Part shown: piece after piece, positions 1 to 8,500 of the stretch
Layout: each line of letters starts with the position of its first letter
Position numbering within the stretch: the first letter of the stretch is position 1
Source of the DNA: Methylomonas sp.
Lineage (GTDB): Bacteria > Pseudomonadota > Gammaproteobacteria > Methylococcales > Methylomonadaceae
Assembly: GCF_023228165.1 (NCBI RefSeq)
Contig: NZ_JALOBS010000001.1
Coordinates: forward strand, 1-64,000
DNA: 64,000 bases
Direction of reading: 5' to 3'
The notes under the pieces: model-generated
What the model was told of the DNA's origin: nothing
Seen by the model: the letters and a program-made list of their open reading frames with translations, nothing else
Databases searched by the model: none
Program-made: the position numbers and the translations under genes

Positions 1-227
1 AGCTTTCGGTATTCAGATGCTTGCTCCCTGGCTACTTCCAGCGAAATATCGACAAAACTACCCAGACCTATCTCGGTAGCCTTTTTATTCCTGACAAATT
101 TGAAAATCCAGCTTTTTGAAAGTGTCGGACTAACCTGTAGGTAAAGACCACCACCATCACTGTGATAACCAGGAGTTTTGATTGTCACAACCTTGCGTGC
201 GTTCAGCTTATTCAAAATCCGACTCAT
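1..227 (-). CDS. Tyrosine-type integrase, N-terminal part (cut by window edge)
   Basis: Reading leftward from an ATG at 225-227, 75 codons are open to the window edge. The translation has the N-terminal arm-binding domain (DUF4102 type) of P4-like phage and island integrases: an opening MSRILNKLNARKVVTIKTPG, then an SDGGGLYLQV segment, KSWIFKF, and a GLGSFVDISLEVAREQA helix. These integrases are tyrosine recombinases that insert genomic islands, usually at tRNA 3' ends. The catalytic domain lies outside the window, so intactness cannot be judged. The gene points away from the type I restriction remnant, which suggests that an island lies to the left of the window. Confidence 0.8.
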   Translation of the reverse strand, partial: MSRILNKLNARKVVTIKTPGYHSDGGGLYLQVSPTLSKSWIFKFVRNKKATEIGLGSFVDISLEVAREQASEYRK

Positions 228-230
228 AAA

Positions 231-255
231 TCCTACCCTACTTCCTACCCTACTT
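231..255. repeat. Tandem 12-bp direct repeat upstream of integrase start
   Basis: CCTACCCTACTT occurs twice in a row just upstream of the integrase start codon. Short direct repeats at this place can be integrase arm-type binding sites. That role is inference; only the repeat itself is seen. Confidence 0.4.
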
Positions 256-367
256 TCGGCATCGGATTGGAGTATATTTTATCGAACCAAGCTGGACAAT
301 AAATTTATAACTTATCGTTTTTTAACAAGAATTTAGGACAATAAAAAACGATATCGGACTCTTGTTA

Positions 368-387
368 GGCGGACTAGCTCTCCGCCA
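368..387 (+). other. Possible island attachment site (tRNA-Ser 3' tail)
   Basis: CTCTCCGCCA at 378-387 is the typical 3' acceptor end of a tRNA-Ser (acceptor strand, discriminator G and CCA), but no tRNA body precedes it. A T-rich terminator follows 6 bases later, as after a tRNA gene, and an integrase start lies 150 bases to the left. This fits the residual half-site left by an island that integrated in a tRNA-Ser gene. The same bases also form a hairpin (GGCGGA/TCCGCC), which is a competing explanation. Confidence 0.35.
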
Positions 388-392
388 TATTC

Positions 393-430
393 AAAAAACC
401 CGCACCGCCGCAAGGCTTGCGGGTTTTTTT
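393..430 (+). terminator. Rho-independent terminator
   Basis: CCCGC at 399-403 pairs with GCGGG at 419-423, flanked by six A on the left and seven T on the right. It may act in both directions. No complete gene ends directly before it on the plus strand, consistent with its being the old terminator of a disrupted tRNA gene. Confidence 0.6.
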
Positions 431-468
431 ATGCCCCCGACTTGCCGCGACACGCACAGGATGCCCGC

Positions 469-1276
469 ATGAACAATCAATCCCTCTCAGCCTTCATTTG
501 GTCGGTTGCCGACCTGCTGCTGCATCTGATCAGCAAAATGCGCCCCACCCATGACGGCGGCAGTCGCTTCGGCATTGTTCTGAACGGCTCGCCGTTGTTC
601 ACCGGCGGCGCCGGTTCCGGCGAAAGCGAAATCCATCGCTATGTGCTGGAAAACGATTTGGTGGAAGCTATCATCGGCTTACCGACCGACATGTTCTACA
701 ACACCGGCATTTCCACCTATGTCTGGATACTCTCCAACCGCAAACCGCCAAGGCTTGCTGCAACTGATCGATGCCAGCAGCTTCTGGCAAAAGATGCGCA
801 AAAGCCTGGGCTCCAAACGCAAGGCATTGTCGGATGAGCATATCGCCGAAATCACCCGCTTATTCGGGTAGTTCATCGAAGCCAGCGACGACAAGAAGCC
901 GATTTCAAAAATCTTCAAGAATAGCGATTTCGGCTATCGCAGCATCATCGTCGACCGGCCGCTGCGCGACAAAAACGGCAACATCCTGCTCGGCACCAAA
1001 GGCAAGCTAAAAGGCAAGCCGCAACCCGATTCCAGCTTGCGCGACAGCGAAAACGTGCCGCTGTCGGACGATGTGGACGCCTACTTCAAACGCGAGGTGT
1101 TGCCGCGTGCCCCCGACGCCTGGATAGACTACGACAAAACCAGGGTCGGCTACGAAATTCACTTTAATAGGCATTTCTATGTGTTCGAACCGCCGCGCCC
1201 GCTGGCCGAGATCGACGCAGACCTGAAAAAGTGCACCGATGAGATACTAACCATGATTGCCGGATTGAGCGCATAA
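469..1276 (+). pseudogene. hsdM: Type I restriction-modification methylase HsdM, internally deleted
   Basis: HsdM is the N6-adenine methyltransferase subunit of type I restriction systems. The true N-terminus is present at 469 (MNNQSLSAFIWSVADLL), but it jumps at once to the late part of the catalytic domain (SKMRPTHDGGSRFGIVLNGS, then the YVLENDLVEAIIGLPTDMFY stretch), so about 250 internal codons including the methylase core are gone. A frameshift near 752 moves the rest to another frame, which is open except for a TAG at 869-871 and ends at 1276. The copy cannot be functional. It heads a decayed hsdM / hsdS / accessory / hsdR series. Confidence 0.85.
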
Positions 1277-1324
1277 CGTTAACCTAGCGCACAATGCCTG
1301 AACGACTTTTTAGTAGAGGTTTTT

Positions 1325-1551
1325 ATGAATATCGACCAACTGGCTAATGAGGATTAAAACTTAACTAACACGACAGAGCGATGCTTGCCCAAACGATTTG
1401 GGAAAGTCTTGATTCCCCTTATCAGGCGGCGGATTTATCATATGACGAGGCTATCCTATTGGCAAAAGCCCGCGATAGCGAAATGCAGAATGGCGCGGTA
1501 ACGCCGCTGTCGCATGCGCAGATAATGTCAAAGTTACGCAATGCGCGTTGA
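1325..1551 (+). pseudogene. Addiction-module antitoxin remnant (TIGR02574-like), frameshifted
   Basis: A start MNIDQLANE at 1325 is followed within ten codons by a stop. The body of the protein continues in another frame from about 1381 (MLAQTIWESLDSPYQAADLS, then a hydrophilic tail) to a TGA at 1549-1551. The MLAQTIWESL pattern and length of about 70 residues match the small putative addiction-module component family, the antitoxin half of RelE/ParE-type pairs. The break is a small indel near 1355-1370. No toxin partner follows; the next gene is a DUF559 protein. Confidence 0.6.
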
Positions 1552-1570
1552 ATACCAGTTTACGGAAGAA

Positions 1571-2119
1571 ATGAACATTAAATATGCTCGCGAGCTGCGC
1601 AAAAACGCCACCGACTGCGAACGTCTGTTGTGGCTGCACTTGCGGGCCGGGCGATTGCAAGGATACAAATTTAAACGTCAGCAACTGCTTGGCAATTACA
1701 TCGTCGATTTCGTTTGCTTTCAAACGCGATTGATCGTGGAAGCCGATGGCGGCCAACATAACGAACAGATCGAATATGACACACACCGTGATGATTGGCT
1801 AAGGCGCCAAGGTTTTACCGTATTGCGATTTTGGAATAATGACATTTTAACCAATACAGAGAGTGTATTGGCTATCATTCTTGATGCTTGTAATCAGTAT
1901 GTGGACGCACCCTCTCCCCAACCCCTCTCCCGTAAAGGGAGAGGGGTCAAGGGCGCTGGTGTTATTCAAGCTCATGGCGCGGATTCGGCGTTGACCGATT
2001 TGATGCCGGCAGCGCATAGCGTCGGTTTCAACAATCGTCCCATAAACACAGAGCTAACTTCCCTTGCCCCTTGCAAAATGACTGCATGGATGCAGGAGGT
2101 AGAGCGACGTCTGGAATAG
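1571..2119 (+). CDS. DUF559 family endonuclease-like protein
   Basis: The first 115 residues match the DUF559 family, small proteins with the fold of very-short-patch repair endonucleases (ARELRKNATDCERLLWLHLR, then a VDFVCFQTRLIVEADGGQH core and a GFTVLRFWNNDI segment). Catalytic activity is unproven in most of the family. Start 1571 is preferred because the family normally opens just before ARELRKN; 1541 is an in-frame alternative. The natural end should lie near residue 120. Instead the frame runs through a palindromic repeat (1922-1946) and about 60 further residues of unrelated sequence, so the C-terminus looks extended by a repeat insertion. The gene sits between the hsdM and hsdS remnants. 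Confidence 0.7.
   Translation: MNIKYARELRKNATDCERLLWLHLRAGRLQGYKFKRQQLLGNYIVDFVCFQTRLIVEADGGQHNEQIEYDTHRDDWLRRQGFTVLRFWNNDILTNTESVLAIILDACNQYVDAPSPQPLSRKGRGVKGAGVIQAHGADSALTDLMPAAHSVGFNNRPINTELTSLAPCKMTAWMQEVERRLE
1910..1950. repeat. Palindromic repeat, CCCCTCTCCC family
   Basis: A perfect 10-bp stem (CCCCTCTCCC at 1922-1931, GGGAGAGGGG at 1937-1946) with a 5-base loop and a purine/pyrimidine-rich flank. The same motif recurs at 2171-2195, and related ones at 22336-22355, 23983-24002 and inside ureC. Confidence 0.8.
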
Positions 2120-2168
2120 TTGGCGAAAGGACTCCGGCAGCATTTGGCAATGGCGACCGTAGGCACGA

Positions 2169-2213
2169 CACCCCTCTCCCCTAGCGGGAGAGGGGCCGGG
2201 GGAGAGGGGGTGA
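2169..2213. repeat. Palindromic repeat, CCCCTCTCCC family
   Basis: Second copy of the palindrome (stems 2171-2180 and 2186-2195, loop CTAGC) followed by the G-rich flank typical of the family. It lies in the gap between the DUF559 gene and the hsdS remnant. Confidence 0.8.
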
Positions 2214-2231
2214 CGGATTAGAAGTTTTCTG

Positions 2232-2929
2232 CGTTACCAAAGTTATAAGGATAGCGGCGTCAAATGGTTGGGCGAGGTTCTGGAGCACTGAGAGTTTAAA
2301 CAATTAAAGCACTTAGTTAATCCTGCAACTTCGATCACCTATGGCATCGTCCAAGCTGGCCAACATCACGAAGGGGATATCCCCTACATTAAAACAAGTG
2401 ATATGTCAGACGATTCGTTACCGTTTGAAGGTTATTCGCTGTCTTCACCTGAAATTGATCAAGCTTACGAAAGATCCAAAGTGGCAAAAGGAGATTTGGT
2501 TATTGCAATTCGAGCGACTTTTGGTAAATGTCTGCCCGTTCCTGATGAGTTGGATGGTGCAAATCTTACCCAAGGCACTGCAAAAATTTCTCCCGGACTC
2601 AATATCAGCAATGAGTATATGCTCGCGGCTATCAACGCTTCACCGACACAAGCGTATTTTGACCACATGGCTAAAAGTGCAACCTTCAAGGAAAAACTTT
2701 AGACGCTCTCAGACGAACGCCGATTGTGTTACCGCCCATGAGTGAACAGACCGCTATATCTGATTTCCTTAGACGCGAAATCACCAAACTCGACACGTTA
2801 ACCACCGAAACCCAACGCGCGATAGCCCTACTCAAAGAACGCCGCAGCGTGCTGATTTCCGCCGCCGTTACCGGCAAGATCGATGTGCGCGGCTTTGTCG
2901 ATTCACTCCCTGATTCCAACCCAACCTGA
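2232..2929 (+). pseudogene. hsdS: Type I restriction specificity subunit HsdS, broken
   Basis: HsdS gives type I systems their DNA target specificity. The opening RYQSYKDSGVKWLGEV is the usual HsdS start region, but it meets a TGA at 2289-2291. After the stop the same frame continues through one target-recognition domain (GDIPYIKTSDMSDDSLPFEG, then a TQGTAKISPG segment) to a TAG at 2700-2702. A frameshift near 2695 joins it to the conserved coiled-coil end (LPPMSEQTAISDFLRREITK, ending SAAVTGKIDVRG). At about 230 codons it is half the normal 400 or more residues, so one recognition domain is also missing. Confidence 0.8.
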
Positions 2930-2935
2930 CACCGT

Positions 2936-3675
2936 ATGACCGAAATTATTTTCCAAGCCGCCGATTATCCCGAAATTCGCCGCGCGCAGTTCGAGCTGAA
3001 CAGGCGCATTTTGAAAAACCCCAATCTGGACGAGATCAAAACCTGCGCCAAGCATTTGGGCTTGTGGCACAAGAAAAACCTCAAATTCGATAACGACAGC
3101 GAAGTCGATTTGCTGATGGATTATCGGGTGTATGCATTTCGACCGCACGGCTTCAATATGGCCGAAAAATATTTGCGCGTACACCGACACAGCTTGTGCG
3201 ACTACGACCGGGCCCTGCTGGAGCACATGTGCCTGGCCCGCTATGCGGTTTATCAGGTAGAAGCCGGCAATCACATCGACAGCGTTACGGTAACCGACGT
3301 ATTTTTAAAGACCCGCTTTACCCTGGTTGACCATCAGCTGGCCAAAACCGCGACAGCCGGCCTGGTCATCGCCAGCCATATCATCGACCTCGGCGATTTT
3401 ATGATTCAGTCCGGAGCGCTGCTGCCGTTGAATAAAGCCATATTGCAAGCCGACGAAGTCGTCGATGCCTTGGGACGCGTCGATGAAGGTAGCCGCAGAT
3501 AGGAATCATTCTTAATTAAAACGACGAAGTCGTCGATGCCTTGGGACGCGTCGATGAAGACAACTTTAGCGGGCATTTCCTGGACCCGGCCAACGGCGCG
3601 AAACTGGCACGGGCGATCATTGCCGCGTCTATCCGCTTGGGGCATACCGAGCGGATTAAATACCAAGAAATTTGA
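2936..3675 (+). pseudogene. Restriction-locus accessory gene, broken by a 71-bp duplication
   Basis: The frame opening MTEIIFQAADYPEIRRAQFE runs to a premature TAG at 3500-3502. The natural C-terminus is found just downstream in the shifted sequence (DNFSGHFLDPANGAKLARAI, ending KYQEI before a TGA at 3673-3675). The break is a 38-bp direct repeat, 3451-3488 copied at 3522-3559, with 33 unrelated bases between. I know this protein type only as an unnamed gene found between hsdS and hsdR; its function is unknown. Without the duplication it would be about 220 residues. Confidence 0.65.
3451..3559. repeat. 38-bp direct duplication with 33-bp spacer
   Basis: Bases 3451-3488 and 3522-3559 are identical. 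The spacer (3489-3521) is AT-rich and contains TTAATTAA. The duplication disrupts the restriction-locus accessory gene. Confidence 0.85.
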
Positions 3676-3708
3676 TTGCATCGATTGTAGAGGGAGTGTT
3701 CATGGATA

Positions 3709-4577
3709 TTGCCCACTACCACTATCTGCGTGAATGCGAGCTGGATGCTGCTGGACTGGGTAAAACACACCCAGCCGCAGGCATGGGAAACGCTGGAGAA
3801 GAACCACGGCGCACAGGCCGGTGAGGTGTTGCTGGGCAGGTTGCGGGATTCCATCAATCAACGCGGCACACTGGCTGTATTGCGCCACGGCATCGAATTA
3901 ATCGGCTTGCGGCAACCCTTGACCCTAGCCCAGTTCAAATCGGCGCTGGCCATCAATCCGGATATTCTGACCCACTACGCGGCTAACCGGCTGCGGGTGG
4001 TGCGGCAACTGCGTTACTCCTTGCATAACGAAAACGCCATCGATTTGGGGCTGTTTTTGAACGGCATTCCGGTGGCCACGGCGGAGCTGAAAACCGATTT
4101 TACTTAAGCGGTGGAAGATGCGATCGATCAATACCGCTTCGACCGCGAGCCGGGTCCGAAAGCTCAAGGCAGCCCCGAACCCTTGCTGTGTTTCCCCAAT
4201 GGCGCTTTGGTGCATTTCGCGGTCAGCAATAGCGAAGTTTATATGAGCACGCAGCTGGCAGGGGCGGCCACCCGATTTTTGCCGTTTAATAAAGGCAATA
4301 ACGGCGCGGCGGGTAATCCGGCCAATGAACACGGGCATCGCACCACCTATCTATGGGAACAGATTTGGGCACGGGATAGCTGGCTGGAGATTCTGGGACA
4401 CTATACCTATCCAGCAAACTGATGAATGCGATCATCGACGCCTTCGCCGCACACAGCACCATAAGCAAACAGGCACTGAATTCGGAACAGGTACGCAGCG
4501 ACTTGCGGGATATTCTGCTTGGGCCGACGCAACTGTATGAAGCGCTGCGGGCGTGCGGAGACTGTCGGAGACTTTAA
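3709..4577 (+). pseudogene. hsdR: Type I restriction endonuclease HsdR, remnant of both ends
   Basis: HsdR is the motor/nuclease subunit. The visible part begins inside the N-terminal region (QAWETLEKNHGAQAGEVLL) and continues through the nuclease-domain signature (NAIDLGLFLNGIPVATAELK) to a TAA at 4105-4107; the frame then resumes (YRFDREPGPKAQG to ARDSWLEILGHY). The whole helicase region, some 700 residues, is missing, because the sequence jumps near 4415 to the extreme C-terminus (MNAIIDAFAAHSTISKQALN, then LRDILLGPTQLYEALRA). Its end at 4577 overlaps the 3' end of the opposing response-regulator gene. It is dead, and the first 40 or so codons are missing too. Confidence 0.85.
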
Positions 4578-5509
4578 CCCCGCTCCAACACCATCGCCAC
4601 CGCCGCCGCGCGGGTCGACACGCCCAGTTTTTCGAAGATGTGTTCCAGATGCTTGTTGACGGTGCGGGGGCTGGTATTCAGGATGATACCGATCTCTTTA
4701 TTGGTTTTGCCGCGGGCTATCCACATCAGGATTTCCGCCTCGCGAAACGTCAGTTTCAGCTTGCCTCGTAAAGCCTGTAAATCCCACTCGGCATTATTTC
4801 CGTCCCGCTGCAGCAACAGCATGTATTCATCCGGATGCTCGCAGGCGCAGATACTGGCGATAAAACCCGGCGCAAGACATTCTTCACCCGACTCGGCGTT
4901 TGCCTGGTCCAGGCGCTGCCGCCAGGCTTGAAACCGCGTCAGCAACTTGCCGGGTAAAAAGTCCATAACACCGCATGCTATTTGCAAACGTTGCTGAACA
5001 TTGAAGTCGGCCAACCAAGCTTCGGCGGTCGGCGTCATCCAAACAATTCGACCGGTGCCGTCCACCGTCATGGCGGCAAACTCGCCACTGGACAACAATT
5101 GCTCGGCACGCCGCAAGTTGCGGGTTTGGCTCAAATGTACTTCGATGCGCGCCAGCACTTCGGCCGGCCTGATAGGCTTGACGATATAATCCAACGCCCC
5201 TTCGCCAAATCCACGCAACAAATCGTCCAATTCGCTCAGGCCGGTCATGAACAATACCGGAATGGCGGCGGTAGCAGGATCGGCTTTCAAACGGTTGCAG
5301 GTTTCGAAACCATCGATACCCGGCATCATCACATCCAGTAAGATGATGTCGGGTTTGATGTATTGAATCTGCTCCAGCGCCGCACTGCCGTCTATGGCTA
5401 CCAATACCCGGTAATGAGCCTCGGACAGTGTGTCGGATAGCAGCGCCAGATTGCCCGGCGTATCGTCGACTATCAACACCGTGCCGTTGTTAACGGTAGA
5501 TTCCATCAT
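4574..5509 (-). CDS. Response regulator, receiver plus LuxR-type DNA-binding domain
   Basis: This 311-residue protein has an N-terminal receiver domain (acidic pair in VLIVDD near residue 15, phospho-acceptor D59 in IILLDV, conserved lysine K111 in VKPI), a middle region of about 100 residues that resembles a degenerate PAS domain (GTGRIVWMTPTAEAWL), and a C-terminal LuxR/GerE helix-turn-helix (LTFREAEILMWIARGKTNKE, then SPRTVNKHLEHIFEKL). It should be a phosphorylation-controlled transcription factor. Its ATG overlaps the stop of the hybrid kinase gene by 4 bases, so the two are co-translated and almost certainly partners. Nearby urea genes are the natural candidate regulon, but this is inference. 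Confidence 0.9.
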   Translation of the reverse strand: MMESTVNNGTVLIVDDTPGNLALLSDTLSEAHYRVLVAIDGSAALEQIQYIKPDIILLDVMMPGIDGFETCNRLKADPATAAIPVLFMTGLSELDDLLRGFGEGALDYIVKPIRPAEVLARIEVHLSQTRNLRRAEQLLSSGEFAAMTVDGTGRIVWMTPTAEAWLADFNVQQRLQIACGVMDFLPGKLLTRFQAWRQRLDQANAESGEECLAPGFIASICACEHPDEYMLLLQRDGNNAEWDLQALRGKLKLTFREAEILMWIARGKTNKEIGIILNTSPRTVNKHLEHIFEKLGVSTRAAAVAMVLERG

Positions 5510-8500
5510 CGTCGCGTCTCCTGTATTGCTGGCATATCCAATAATTTTCTGATTTCAGCGATCCGAAAGGCGTTGGCCAATGCTTTTAACTTGGCAAAAA
5601 ATGCCGCGTAGTGCGGTTCGGTTTTAGTAAGCTGTTCAAGGGTTTGCTTCAAGCCTTGCAGGTCGCCGATGCGCACCAATGCAATGCAGGGTTCCAATAG
5701 GGTCGGCGGCGGCACCTCGATAACAGTGGTTCCGGGCTGCCGAATTTGCGGCTGTTTTTCCTGATACAGCCAATCCAGCCCCAAATACAATTTCAGTTTA
5801 TCCATCAATTCGGCCACGTTGATGGGTTTGGACAAAAAGTCGCTGCAACCGACATTCAAAGCCGCCAGCCTATCGCTGGGATATGCATTCGCACTCAATA
5901 CCCCGATAGGCATACTCCATTCCTGGTAGCGTAATTGAACAGCGGTTTCGATACCGTTAATGCCTGTCATGGATATATCCAACAAAATCAGATCGGGGGG
6001 ATTTTCGGCGACTTTAAGCAAACATTCTTCGCCGGAACAGGCTTCGGTTAAATAAAAACCCAAAGGTTCCAGCATGGCCAATAACAATTCCCTGTGTTCA
6101 CGCTGATCGTCCACCAACAAAATCTTGCGGCGCGGCCCCAAATAGCCGACTATTTTGGTATCCGCATCCGATTCGGTATCGGCACCTAAACTGGGCAGCA
6201 ATAGCCGTACTGTAAAAGTGGAGCCCTCTCCGGGCTGGCTTTTTACCGTCAATTCCCCGCCCATTAACTCCGTGATGATCTTGCTGATGGTCAAGCCCAG
6301 GCCGCTGCCGGCTTCCGCGTTGCCGGTGGAATTATTGACCCGGGTAAACGGCTGAAAAATATTCTGCAATTGTTGTTCGTCGATGCCGCTGCCGGTGTCG
6401 ATCACTTTAAAATTGGCTACCCCGCCACTGTAACCGATACGGAATATCACTTCGCCATTGGCGGTAAATTTGACGGCATTACCGAGCAAATTCATCAGAA
6501 TCTGCCCTACCCTTTTTTCGTCGCCGCGCACCCGTTGCGGTAATGTATTGACAAACTGACAGCTGAAATTCAGGCCTTTCTGTTCCGCTTGGGCCTGAAA
6601 ACTGTCCTGTAAATGGACGATGAAATCCGGAAAGTTGATCGGGTGGTACTTTAAATCAAACTTGCGGGCTTCAATACGGGCGATATCCAGAATATCTTCC
6701 ACCAGCGAACATAAATGCTCACCGCTACGCTTGAGAGTTTCCACGGCCCGTCTGCGATTTTCCGGTATAGCGGGATCGTTGTGCAAAATATGCGCATAGC
6801 CGAGAATACTGTTGAGCGGCGAACGAATCTCATGGCTCATGCTGGATAAAAATCGGCTTTTGGCCTGATTGGCGCTATCCGCCATTTTCATGGCCTGTTG
6901 CAGTTTGCTATCGGTCTTTTTGTGGTTTTCAATTTCCTGCAACAGCAATTGGGTTTGTTTGGCGGTTTCCTCATGGGCAACACGGCGGCTTTCCGCACTG
7001 AGTATCAACAACCAGGTACACAAACCGATAAACACCATCAGCGCGGCAAAAATTTTAAAAAAGTTATACAGCAGCAGGTTAAATGCCGCTAAATCCTGCT
7101 GCACGCTCAGCAAATCCTGATAATAGATAATGCTGATAAAAATGCCGGTCAGCACCGACAAAAAAGAAAACATCAGCGCAAAACGCAGCAATCTGAGCCG
7201 CGCATTCAGACTCATGGTATTCGGCAGAAAACGCAGCGCGACCCGTTCCAGATAATCGTCGAAACGAAACCCCGTCTTGCAGACATCCAGACAGCGCGCA
7301 TCCAGCGTGCAACATAAGGAACAAATACTGCCCGCATATGCTGGACAATAGGCCATATCCTCATGCTCAAACTGATTTTCGCAGATCGAACATTTAGTCT
7401 GACTGCGCGGATTATTCTCATCCCGGTCGCGGGCCAGATAATGCCGGCTACGGGTCAGCCAGGCAATCCCCGGCGTCAAAATAAACGCCAAGCCCAGGGC
7501 CAGAAAGGCTGAAAAAGCCTTGGGATATTCGCCGAACAAACCCACATAGGCCAGGATGGAAATCATGGAGGCAAGCGATGTCGATATAATGCCGACCGGG
7601 TTAAGGTCGGTCAGATAAGCGCGTTTGAATTCAATGATCTTGGGGCTGAGTCCAAGCGGTTTATTGATCATCAATTCCGCCGCCACGGTGCTGATCCAGG
7701 CGATCGACATATTGGAAAACAGCCCCAGCACTTTCTCCAAGGCCCCAAACACCCCGAATTCCATCAGTAACAAGGCGATCAACACGTTAAACACCAACCA
7801 CACCACCCGGCCCGGATGACTATGCGTCAGCCGCGAAAAAAAGTTGGACCAGGCCAGCGAGCCGGCATAGGCATTGGTGACATTGATTTTGATCTGGCTA
7901 AGCACCACGAAAAGCGTGGTAGCGGCCAAGGCCCATTGCGGATTCTCGAACAGCTCGTTATAAGCCACCAAATACATCTGGGTAGGTTCATGGGCATGCT
8001 CGGGACTAATGCCGTGCCGGATCGCCAAGTGCGCCAGCAAGGCCCCTCCCAATTGACGCATAACGCCGAACACGACCCACCCCGGTCCGGCAGTCAGCAT
8101 CGCCACCCACCAACGAATTTTGTTATCTTGGGTTTTATCCGGCAAAAAACGCAGAAAATCCACCTGTTCGCCGATTTGCGCCACCATGGAAAACGCCACC
8201 GTCGCGGCGCTGCCAAACAGCAACCATTCGAAACCTTGCCCGCTGCCGGCAATCCAGAAATAGCTTTCCAGTGTCTGCATTGCTTCCGGCTCATGCACCG
8301 CCACCGCCACATAAGGCGCGATTAATAACACTAACCAGATCGGCTGGGTCCATAGCTGCATGCGGCTGATCGTAGTGATACCAAAAGTCACCAATGGAAT
8401 AACAATCGCCGCACTGGCAATATGGGCTAGCCACAACGGAATCTGAAAATACAACTCCAGCGCCAGCGACATAATTGAAGCTTCCAGCGCAAACAACGTG

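Noticed and set aside
368..387. A complete tRNA-Ser gene
   Set aside because: Only the acceptor 3' end is seen; no anticodon or T-arm sequence (GGTTCGAATC type) precedes it.
7816..8325. 169-residue frame on the plus strand inside the kinase gene
   Set aside because: It is antisense to the permease-like domain, which has clear membrane-protein coding and family similarity; the plus-strand product shows only low-complexity His/Arg/Gln sequence.
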